From assembly GCF_014384885.1 (NCBI RefSeq), contig NZ_JACRST010000015.1:1-62986 (forward strand): a stretch of 62,986 bases of DNA. The letters run 5' to 3'. This stretch comes from Ligaoa zhengdingensis. Lineage in GTDB: Bacteria > Bacillota > Clostridia > Oscillospirales > Ruminococcaceae. How positions within the stretch are numbered: the first letter of the stretch is position 1; every line of letters starts with the position of its first letter. This document shows, in pieces, positions 8,797 to 16,680 of this stretch. Both the position numbers and the translations under genes were made by a program. Under the pieces are notes generated by a model. The model was given only the letters and a program-made list of their open reading frames with translations. It was not told where the DNA came from and did not search any database.

Positions 8797-10002
8797 ATGT
8801 ATCGAGTTCTTATCGCTGACGACGAAGAGATCATCCGCAGAGGGATTGCCAAACTGCTGGAGAAAGACAACGAAATCGAAGTGGTGGCGCAGGCAGAGGA
8901 TGGGGAATATGCGCTGGAGCTCGCAAAGAAGTATCAGCCCGAACTGCTGTTTGTGGACATCAACATGCCCTTTTTAAACGGGCTGGAGTTTATTGAAAAA
9001 ATCCACGAGGAGTTGGCGGAATCGCTGATTGTCATCATCACCGGATATGACGACTTCAAGTATGCGCAGCGGGCGCTGCAACTGGGGGTATTTGAATATC
9101 AGCTCAAGCCGATCAGTGAGGAGCGCTTTTACGATACCCTGAACCGGGCGAAACAGCGTTTGAGCAGCAGCCACAAGCAGCAGCGCTACCTCGATTGGGC
9201 GCGGATGCAACTGGAGAAAAATAAGGCCAACCTCACGGCAGAATTTTTGGATAAGTGGTTTGAGGGGCTCTATAGCGAGACCGAGATTGAGGAGCGCATT
9301 TCCTACCTGGGAATGGAGCTGCCCGACAAGTTCGGCGTGTCGATCGTGCACTTTCTGTCCAACGACATCTATGCGGAGACAGGGCAGAAGTGGGACGAGG
9401 AGCTGCTGTTTTACGCGGTGGAAAACATCGCGCGTGAGGTTTATGAGCCGCTCGCGCCCATCTCCTCCTGCAAGAACAGCTCGGGCGACCTGATTTTAAT
9501 CTCCGCGAGCATCCCCGTGGAACAGTGGAACCTGGTGGAGGAGCGGCTGAAGATGCTGCTGCTGCAATATCTCAACCTGGAGGTCAGCCTGGTGCGCTGC
9601 GTGGGGGAGAACTACCTGACGCTGCCAGAGGTGTACGAGCACGCGCTCAGCGAGATCGAACGCCAGAGCGAATGTCCGCAGATTATCCGCGAGATCAAGG
9701 ATTACATAGAGGAAAACTATTCCGATGAAAACTTCTCGCTGCAAGATGCGGCCAACTTCGCCCATGTGTCGCCGCAGCATCTCAGCCGGGTGTTCCGCCA
9801 TGAAATCGGCATCACCTTTATGGATTATGTGACGCGCATCCGCATCCGCAAGGCGATCGAACTGCTGCGCGACGCGGATCTCAAAATTTATGAGATCGCA
9901 CAGAAGGTGGGCTACTCCAGCCAACATTATTTCAGCAGCGCGTTCAAGCGGGTTCTGGGGGTATCCCCGCTGGAATACCGCAAGAACGAACAACACCGCT
10001 GA
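8797..10002 (+). CDS. Response regulator with AraC-type DNA-binding domain, YesN type
   Basis: 401 residues. The N-terminal receiver (about 1-120) has the acidic pair DDEE near residue 8, phospho-acceptor Asp at about residue 54 in LFVDINMPF, the switch region IVIITGYDDFKYA and the lysine in YQLKPI. A middle region of unknown fold links it to a C-terminal AraC/XylS helix-turn-helix pair (about 300-398: SLQDAANFAHVSPQHLSRVF and KIYEIAQKVGYSSQHYFSSAFK). It is the partner of the kinase just upstream. The likely targets are the sugar genes on either side, but no binding site could be proved. Confidence 0.92.
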   Translation: MYRVLIADDEEIIRRGIAKLLEKDNEIEVVAQAEDGEYALELAKKYQPELLFVDINMPFLNGLEFIEKIHEELAESLIVIITGYDDFKYAQRALQLGVFEYQLKPISEERFYDTLNRAKQRLSSSHKQQRYLDWARMQLEKNKANLTAEFLDKWFEGLYSETEIEERISYLGMELPDKFGVSIVHFLSNDIYAETGQKWDEELLFYAVENIAREVYEPLAPISSCKNSSGDLILISASIPVEQWNLVEERLKMLLLQYLNLEVSLVRCVGENYLTLPEVYEHALSEIERQSECPQIIREIKDYIEENYSDENFSLQDAANFAHVSPQHLSRVFRHEIGITFMDYVTRIRIRKAIELLRDADLKIYEIAQKVGYSSQHYFSSAFKRVLGVSPLEYRKNEQHR

Positions 10003-10047
10003 CACCGTGGCCGGGAATATAAACTGGAAAGGAAGGCCGCGTGCATC

Positions 10048-11925
10048 ATGAATGAAGATGGACAAAATATTAAAAAAATTATCTGGCGCGTGCTGGCAAT
10101 GCTGGCCCTCATCTTGATGCTCCTCAGCATGTTTTCAGGTTGTCCACCAAAATCGCCGGACGAGGTGGAATACCTGATCGGCATTTCGCAGGCCAATATG
10201 CGGGAACCGTGGCGCCTGGTGCTGATGAGGGAGATCCAGGAGGAGGCCAAAAAGTACGACAATGTGCGCATTGTCTCCACCGACGCCACGCAGAACAGCG
10301 ACAAACAGGTGAGCGATATCAAGCGCCTGCTCGACTACGGTGTAGATCTGCTGATCGTGTCCCCGTGTGATGCGCAGAAGATCACTCCGGTGGTCAGCGA
10401 CGTCTATCAGTCGATTCCGGTGGTGGTGCTCGACCGCGCGGTGGAGGGTTTCGACTACTCCCTCTTCATCGGCCCGGATAACACGATCATCGGCAAGCAG
10501 GCCGGCGAAGCGGTGGTGGAACTGGCCGCAGGAGAGCAGGCCAGGGTTCTGGAAATCTGCGGGGATACCAGCGCACAGGCGACCATCGACCGCAGCAAGG
10601 GCTTTTCTTATGTGATCGGCGACTATCCCGGCATCCAGAGCATGCAGATCAGCGTGCCGACCGAGGCGCGCGACGCAGCCGAGGAGCAGGTGCTCAAATA
10701 TGGCCAGGAGCTGGAGAACATCGATGTCATCTTTGCCTACAACGACTATATGGCGCTGGGCGCTTATCGCGCCGTGATGAAGCTGGGATACCAGGACATC
10801 AAAATTGTCGGCATCGACGGCTTTACCGGGGAGGACGGCGGGCTGGAATTGGTGCGCCGCGGAATCATCAGCGAGACGATCACCTGCCCAACCGGCGGCA
10901 AAGAGGCCGTACAGTACGCGATGGATATCCTGAAGGAGGTAAGCGGCGTGCCCAAACAGGTAATCCTGCGCAGCCACCGCGTGACAAAGGAGAATCTCGA
11001 CGAGTACCAGGCGCGGCTGGAGGCACAGCCGGTCAAAGCGGATCGAATCATTCAGGTGGGTTACGCCCAGGTCGGCACCGAGAGCACCTTCCGCATCGCC
11101 GCTAACAATTCTGTCAAGGCGGCGGCCAAGGATGAGGGGATCAACCTGTTGAGCCTGGACGCCGATCAGGACCAGGAGCGGCAGATCGCAGCGGTGCGCG
11201 AATTCATCGCCCGCGGGGTGGATGTCATCGTCATCTCCCCTGTGGTCGAGACCGGGTGGGACGAGGTGCTTCAGGAGGCGCGCGACGCGGGCATCCCGGT
11301 GCTGCTCTCCGACCGAAAGATCATGGTGGAGGACGACAGCCTGGTGATGTCCTATATCGGCGCGGACTTCATCGAAGAGGGGCGCCGCGCGATGAAGTGG
11401 CTGCTGGAGGAGACCAAGAGCCAAAAGAAGCCGATCAAGATCATGGAGTTGCAGGGCACCAAGGGGGCGTCGCCCACCACCGAGCGCAAGCAGGGCTTTG
11501 AAGACGCCTTGCTCACCGCGCCCGGCTACAGCATCGTCTATTCGCGCGGCGGCGACTTCACCTACGAGGGCGGCAAGCGCATCGTGGAGGAATATCTCAA
11601 GGAGCACGAGTGGGAGATCGATGTGATCTTCTCCCACAACGACGACATGGCGCTGGGCGCGGTCGAGGCGCTGGAGGAGCACGACATCAACCCGGGTGTG
11701 GATGTCAAGATCATTTCGGTGGACGGCACCAAGCCCGCGCTGACCGCGTTGCAGGAGGGGAAGATCAACTGCGTGGTCGAATGCAACCCGCTGCTCGGCC
11801 CGCAACTGATGAAAGCGGTCGGCGACCTCACCTCGGGCAAGGAATTGCCCCTGCGCATCATCACCGACGAGAAGATATTTACCAAAGAAAATATCAATCG
11901 AGAGATCAAAAATAGAAATTATTAA
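10048..11925 (+). CDS. Membrane-anchored double periplasmic-binding protein (tandem sugar-binding domains)
   Basis: 625 residues with two full ribose-binding-class domains in one chain. The N-terminus has a hydrophobic segment ending in FSGC (cysteine about residue 32), a plausible lipobox with an atypical Phe at -3. Domain 1 covers about 45-325 (GISQANMREPWR; IGPDNTIIGKQAGE; FAYNDYMALGAY). Domain 2 covers about 340-615 and resembles the YtfQ encoded at 2029-3060: GYAQVGTESTFR, SPVVETGWDEVLQEA, YIGADFIEEGRR, SHNDDMALGAVEA, VVECNPLLGPQ. The gene lies 45 bases after the response regulator, in the same apparent operon. I infer a ligand-presenting partner of the kinase rather than a transport receptor, because it has no permease of its own and the importer already has a single-domain YtfQ. 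Confidence 0.85.
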   Translation: MNEDGQNIKKIIWRVLAMLALILMLLSMFSGCPPKSPDEVEYLIGISQANMREPWRLVLMREIQEEAKKYDNVRIVSTDATQNSDKQVSDIKRLLDYGVDLLIVSPCDAQKITPVVSDVYQSIPVVVLDRAVEGFDYSLFIGPDNTIIGKQAGEAVVELAAGEQARVLEICGDTSAQATIDRSKGFSYVIGDYPGIQSMQISVPTEARDAAEEQVLKYGQELENIDVIFAYNDYMALGAYRAVMKLGYQDIKIVGIDGFTGEDGGLELVRRGIISETITCPTGGKEAVQYAMDILKEVSGVPKQVILRSHRVTKENLDEYQARLEAQPVKADRIIQVGYAQVGTESTFRIAANNSVKAAAKDEGINLLSLDADQDQERQIAAVREFIARGVDVIVISPVVETGWDEVLQEARDAGIPVLLSDRKIMVEDDSLVMSYIGADFIEEGRRAMKWLLEETKSQKKPIKIMELQGTKGASPTTERKQGFEDALLTAPGYSIVYSRGGDFTYEGGKRIVEEYLKEHEWEIDVIFSHNDDMALGAVEALEEHDINPGVDVKIISVDGTKPALTALQEGKINCVVECNPLLGPQLMKAVGDLTSGKELPLRIITDEKIFTKENINREIKNRNY

Positions 11926-11927
11926 AA

Positions 11928-11972
11928 AACAACCGCGGGCCGCGATAAAAAAGCGCGGCCCGCGGTTGTTTT
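11928..11972 (+). terminator. Terminator of the two-component/binding-protein operon
   Basis: Perfect 17-bp GC-rich stem (starts AACAACCGCGGGCC) with a loop ATAAAAAA(G) and a 3' T-run. A second smaller dyad (AAAGGGGAGTTT / AAACTCCCCTTT, 11990-12020) follows and may serve the convergent XRE gene. Confidence 0.85.
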
Positions 11973-12004
11973 GCGCCTTGCGGCAGGCAAAAGGGGAGTT
12001 TGAT

Positions 12005-12292
12005 TCAAACTCCCCTTTTTCGATCAAAATACTGCACTAAGTTTTGGACAATCCGCTTTTCCTCCTCATTCAATCCGGAAAGATCGAGCGTTTGTTCTGT
12101 GGACAGTCCTAAAATATAATCGGTGGAAACCCGAAAAAGTCCGGCCAGCTCAATGATATATTGCGCGGTCGGACAGGACAGGCCCTGCTCCCATGCGCAG
12201 ACGCTGGAGCGCGTGATATTGAGTCGTCTGGCCAGTTGGGTTTGCGACAGACCGCTTTGTTCCCGAAGCGCCTTGATCGTATTTGCTATCAT
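12005..12292 (-). CDS. XRE-family helix-turn-helix regulator
   Basis: 95 residues. An N-terminal lambda-repressor-like HTH (about 1-58) reads IKALREQSGLSQTQLARRLNITRSSVCAWEQG. It is followed by the usual SxxYILGL turn and a short C-terminal helix that may mediate dimerisation. It is divergent from the AGE-family epimerase gene, with 282 bases between their starts, so it may regulate that promoter; this is inference. No effector domain is present. Confidence 0.88.
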   Translation of the reverse strand: MIANTIKALREQSGLSQTQLARRLNITRSSVCAWEQGLSCPTAQYIIELAGLFRVSTDYILGLSTEQTLDLSGLNEEEKRIVQNLVQYFDRKRGV

Positions 12293-12366
12293 TGCAGGCC
12301 CTCCCTTCTTTGTTAAGTATAACCGTACATAATTGATATTAGATTATCATTATATGTATAGTTTTA

Positions 12367-12395
12367 TTGACAAAGAAAAAGAAATTTGCTATTCT
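12367..12395 (+). promoter_or_regulatory. Sigma-A type promoter for the AGE-family epimerase
   Basis: TTGACA, 17-base spacer, TATTCT. It predicts a leader of about 170 bases before the ATG at 12575. Confidence 0.65.
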
Positions 12396-12405
12396 TAATT
12401 TCAGT

Positions 12406-12439
12406 AGAAGGAACAACCTTCTTCCGGAAGGCCTTTTTT
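12406..12439 (+). promoter_or_regulatory. Possible attenuator in the epimerase leader
   Basis: Two mutually exclusive short hairpins share one arm. AGAAGG (12406-12411) pairs with CCTTCT (12417-12422), while CCTTC (12417-12421) can instead pair with GAAGG (12427-12431), which is followed by CC and six T. The second form resembles a weak intrinsic terminator. Stems are only 5-6 bp, so this is tentative. Confidence 0.35.
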
Positions 12440-12574
12440 CAGCAGGAAGAAAAGATGCTAAAAAATTGTAAAATCTCCCTAAATAATTGCAAATACAGAC
12501 GGGCAAAAAGCTGGTATGATTAGCTTGAATACGTGTGGGGTTGTTCCCGCACATGGAAAGGATGGGAAAATGAA

Positions 12575-13831
12575 ATGGTAACTGAACTGAAACGCTGCAA
12601 GGAGGAAATTACACGCCACTTGGAGAACGAGCTGATCCCGTTTTGGATCAAAAACAGCTTGGACGAGCAGTATGGCGGTTACCTGACCTGCTTTGACAGC
12701 GATGGCGTCGCCACAGGGGACACCGACAAATATATCGTGACGCAAACCCGCATGATCTGGGGCTTCTCCGCCCTCTACCGGATGTACGGGGATCAGCGCT
12801 ACCTGGAAGCGGCTAGGCAGGGACTTGAATTCTTCATCAAATATTTTTGGGATGAGGAATTCGGCGGCTGGTATTGGAAGGTTGCGCGCGACGGCGCCCT
12901 GCTGGACAACGGCAAGGTGGTATATGGGCAGACCTTCGCCATCTATGCACTCAGCGAATACACCTTGGCGAGCGGCGACCCGGTGGGCAAACAGTACGCC
13001 TGTAGGACCTTCGACCTGTTGCAAAAGTATTGCACCGATACGGCCAACGGCGGCTACTTTGAGAACCTCGAGCGCGACTGGTCCCTTTCAGCGCCCGGCT
13101 TTGCGGCGGGCGACCTCAAGTCGCTCGATATCCACATGCACACGATGGAGGCGTATACCACCCTCTACGAGTGCACCGGGGAGGAGATCCACAAGCGCAA
13201 GCTGGAGGAGATCATCGACCTGATTCTGACCAAGATGACCGACACCACGATCGGCTGCGGCTTCAACCAGTTTGATATCCACTTCAACCGCAAGCCGGCC
13301 ATCAACATCCGGCGCACCTGGAATGCCGAGCGCGAGACCGGCGAGACGATCGATACCCCCACCGACACCACATCCTACGGCCACAACGTCGAGCTCTGCT
13401 GGCTGCTCAACCGCGCAGGCGAGATTCTGGGCAAGCCCGCCGACACCTGGAACGCGGTGGAGCGCAGCATGGTGGATCACGCGCTCCGCTACGGTTTCGA
13501 CCACGACCGCGGCGGCGTCTACCGCGACGGCCCGCATCAGGGCGCGCCGTTGGTCACCGACAAGGAGTGGTGGCAGAACTGCGAGGTGCTGATCGGCTTC
13601 CTGGACGCCTACGAACACCTGGGCGATGAAAAATACGCCGAGGCGTTCGTCGCCACCTGGGATTTCGACAACCGCAACATGATCAACCACGAGGTGGGCG
13701 AGTGGCGCCAGCTTCTCACCGCCGACGGCAAGGTGATTATCCCCAATATCGGGAACCCCTGGAAGGGCATCTACCACACCGGCCGCGCCATGATGGAATG
13801 CAAGCGCCGCCTGGATAGGATGAGCCTGTAA
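12575..13831 (+). CDS. AGE-family epimerase/isomerase (cellobiose 2-epimerase-like)
   Basis: 418 residues from ATG 12575; an in-frame ATG at 12533 would add 14 unconserved residues. The N-terminus (LIPFWIKNSLDEQYGGYLTCFD) and conserved pieces HMHTMEAYTTLYE, YGHNVELCWLL, WWQNCEVLIGF, EWRQLL and NPWKGIYHTGRAMMEC fit the N-acylglucosamine 2-epimerase superfamily. That superfamily is an (alpha/alpha)6 barrel with catalytic histidines. The pattern is closest to cellobiose 2-epimerases, which epimerise the reducing-end glucose of beta-1,4 disaccharides. AGE relatives also include mannose isomerases, so substrate is not certain. It lies between the sensory operon and the GH127 gene, consistent with intracellular processing of oligosaccharides. 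Confidence 0.87.
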   Translation: MVTELKRCKEEITRHLENELIPFWIKNSLDEQYGGYLTCFDSDGVATGDTDKYIVTQTRMIWGFSALYRMYGDQRYLEAARQGLEFFIKYFWDEEFGGWYWKVARDGALLDNGKVVYGQTFAIYALSEYTLASGDPVGKQYACRTFDLLQKYCTDTANGGYFENLERDWSLSAPGFAAGDLKSLDIHMHTMEAYTTLYECTGEEIHKRKLEEIIDLILTKMTDTTIGCGFNQFDIHFNRKPAINIRRTWNAERETGETIDTPTDTTSYGHNVELCWLLNRAGEILGKPADTWNAVERSMVDHALRYGFDHDRGGVYRDGPHQGAPLVTDKEWWQNCEVLIGFLDAYEHLGDEKYAEAFVATWDFDNRNMINHEVGEWRQLLTADGKVIIPNIGNPWKGIYHTGRAMMECKRRLDRMSL

Positions 13832-14035
13832 AAAAGCGTGCTCTTAACAGCTCCCAACGGAGTGTAAGATATATATTGCCCGCGAACTGCGGGGTTATAA
13901 GGACGGGGAACACAGCGCGCGGCGAACTGCCGCACGCCGCGGCCGCGTCCGAAAGTAAAAAGGGAGGTGAGGAGAGGACGGCAGACTTTGGCAAGGTGTT
14001 TGGCCGAGAAACAAAGATTAAATGGAGGTAACATT

Positions 14036-14653
14036 GTGGGAAAAGGAAAAACATTTCAGAGAGCGGTTTCGATCGTTTTGGCAGCAGCCATGACGCTCGG
14101 CTCCTCCCTGCAAGCCGTTGCTGCACCGTCAGGGAGTGCGGAGGGGCGCAGGGGAAACTCGAATTATCTTTCCAATCAGGGTGAGCTGATGGATACGCCC
14201 CTGGTGCAGCTTCCAGTGGGCGCAGTGCGCGCACGCGGCTGGCTGGAAAACCAGTTGCTGCTGCAAAAGGACAACCTGACTGGCAACATGAAGGGCTACA
14301 ACGACTACAACGAGGCGACCAGCGCCTGGCTCGGCAGCTCGGGCGAAAGCTGGGAGCGCGGCCCGTATTATATGAGAGGACTCGTCGCCCTGGCCTATGT
14401 GCTGGACGACGCGGAGCTCAAAGAGGAGGCCCAGGCTTGGGTCGAGGCTGTGCTGAAGAGCCAGCGCGACAACGGCTATTTCGGCCCCGGCGCAAACGAC
14501 TGGTGGTCGAGAATGCCGGTGCTGATGGCGCTGCGCGACTACTATGAGGCGACCGAAGCCGCGGGCGAGCCCGACGAGCGCGTGATCTCCTTCATGGAGA
14601 ACTATTTCCGCTACCAGGAGAAGGAGTTGCCCGGCCGGCCGCTCAGCAACTGA
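14036..14653 (+). CDS. N-terminal fragment of giant GH127 surface protein (ends at in-frame TGA)
   Basis: I chose GTG 14036 because GGAGGT lies 6 bases upstream and the product then begins with a signal peptide (basic start, hydrophobic core, AVA/AP cleavage region near residue 32). The 205-residue product covers the beginning of a DUF1680/GH127 catalytic domain (MDTPLVQLPVGAVRARGWLENQ). It stops at TGA 14651-14653 between RPLSN and ADARGGDN. The frame continues open after the stop for 7.7 kb, so this is one gene interrupted by a single nonsense codon, most simply a TGG (Trp) to TGA change. On its own the fragment lacks all catalytic residues. A sequencing error cannot be excluded. Confidence 0.8.
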   Translation: MGKGKTFQRAVSIVLAAAMTLGSSLQAVAAPSGSAEGRRGNSNYLSNQGELMDTPLVQLPVGAVRARGWLENQLLLQKDNLTGNMKGYNDYNEATSAWLGSSGESWERGPYYMRGLVALAYVLDDAELKEEAQAWVEAVLKSQRDNGYFGPGANDWWSRMPVLMALRDYYEATEAAGEPDERVISFMENYFRYQEKELPGRPLSN

Positions 14654-16680
14654 GCGGATGCGCGCGGCGGCGACAATATCGACAGCGTGTACTGGCTGTA
14701 CAACCGCCTGTACGATTCGTCCAACCCGAGCGCCACCAAGTGGCTGCTCGACCTGGGCGCACTGCTGGAGAGCCAGACGACCGACTGGACCTACCAGTAT
14801 AACGACACGACCGTGCGCCAGCACGTGGTGAACACCAGCCAGGGCATGAAGACCCCCGCGGTGTTCTACCAGTACTCCGGCGAGGAGCGCGACAAGATCG
14901 CCCTCCAGAACGGCCTGCTCAACATGTCCATCGACCACGGCCGCGTGGACGGCCTGCCCAACTCGGATGAGGCGGCCAGGGAGAACCGCTCCACCCGCGG
15001 CACCGAGAACTGCGGCATCGTGGAGGGCCTGCTCTCCACCGAGATCGCGCAGAAGGTGCTGGGCGAGGCGTGGATCGGCGACCGCATCGAGCAGCTCGCT
15101 TACAACGCGCTGCCTGCGGCCTACACCCCCGATCTTTCCGGACATGTCTACTATGTCCTGCAAAACCAGGTTATGGCGACTCTGGGCAACCACGAGTTCG
15201 GCAACGACCACGGCGACAGCTCGGCGTTCGGCGCGCCCTGCGGCTTTGACTGCTGCTACTCGAACACCCATATGGGCTGGCCGAAATTCGTGCAGAACAT
15301 GTGGATGGCCACCGCCGACAACGGCCTGGCGATCGTGGCCTACGGCCCCAACAAGGTGACTGCGAAGGTCGCGGACGGCAAGACCGCTGTGTTCCTGCAG
15401 GAGACCGACTACCCGTTCAAGGACAGCGTGAAGCTCGCCTACGGCGGCGACACCGCCCGCTTTGAACTCAAGGTGAGAATCCCCGCCTGGGCTGCGGGCG
15501 CGACGGTCACCGTCAACGGCGTGGCGCAGGAAGGCGTCGCTACCGGCGATTACTACACCATCGAACGCACCTGGGTGGAGGGCGACGTGGTCGACCTGGA
15601 GTTCCCCAGTGAGATCAAAACCTCCACTTGGTACAACGACTCTGTTGCAGTGGAAAAAGGCGCCCTGATCTACGGCCTCAAGATCGAGGAGGATTGGCGC
15701 ACCTACGAGTCCAACGACGCGCGTGAGCTCAAGGTGGAGCATCAGCCCCAGTCCCCGCTGCGCGAGGTCTATCCGGCCAGCGCGTGGAACTACGGCCTGA
15801 TTGTCAATCCCGACGACCCGGCTTCCAGCTTCGAGGTGGTCGAATTTGAGGATGTGGCGCTGCAGCCGTTCAGCTCCGAGACCGCCCCGGTGGTGCTCAA
15901 AGCGAAGGGTCAGCTCATCCCCGACTGGACCTACGACGGCAACCTGGCCGGCCCGCAGCCCTATGGCCCCACGGCTTACGATGAGTCGCTGGTGCGCGAC
16001 ATCGAGCTGATCCCCTACGGCAGCGGCCGTCTGCGCATCGCCCACTTCCCGAAGATCGGCGAGGCGACTGACACCGTGGTTAAGACCGCGGCGCTCGACA
16101 GCGAGATGATCCGCCACAACGGCACCGATTACCAGGAATTCGCCAACATCGTGGTGCCCCAGGCGAAGAGCTACACCCTCAAGGTGACCGGCTCCGGCTC
16201 CGGCACCCTGGTGATCAACAACAAATATTCGCAGGCGCTCGACCTCTCCTCCGGCGAGGCGGAAGTCACCGATCTGCAGAATAAGCTCAGCGGCGGCTTC
16301 CAGTTCACCGCTGGCCATTACAACAACATCCGCTTTACCACCTCGCTCAATGTGGAATCGATCGAGGTCATCCCGGTTGGCCGCACCATCACCGATATCG
16401 TGGTGAAGAGCAGCAACCGCAACGAAGAAGCGATCAAGATCAATACCAACCTCGATTGGCAGGAGACCCCCTACAAAGTGGTTTACGGCACCGAGAGCGG
16501 CAACTACACCAACACCGTATACGGCTTTGAGAGTTCCACCGCCACCATCACCGGCATCGATGAGAGCAAAGACTATTATGCCAAGGTGATCGCGTTTATC
16601 CAGGGCGAGCAGAAGGAGAGCGAGGAGCTCGTCTTCCTGTCCAGCACTTCCTCAGAAGGCGGGCTGAAGCCCAACCCGGG

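Noticed and set aside
10135..12027. Long open frame on the minus strand opposite the tandem binding protein (about 630 codons)
   Set aside because: Shadow of a GC-rich gene: the plus-strand product has clear domains and ribosome binding site, the minus one has His/Arg/Leu-rich low-information sequence.
13832..14035. Riboswitch upstream of the giant gene
   Set aside because: The region has GC-rich stems (for example around 13917-13945) but no match to any riboswitch consensus I know.
14651..14700. Selenocysteine or recoded UGA (UGA = Trp) in the giant gene
   Set aside because: The expected residue is Trp, not Sec; no convincing bacterial SECIS stem follows. UGA terminates many other genes in this window, so a recoded genetic code is excluded.
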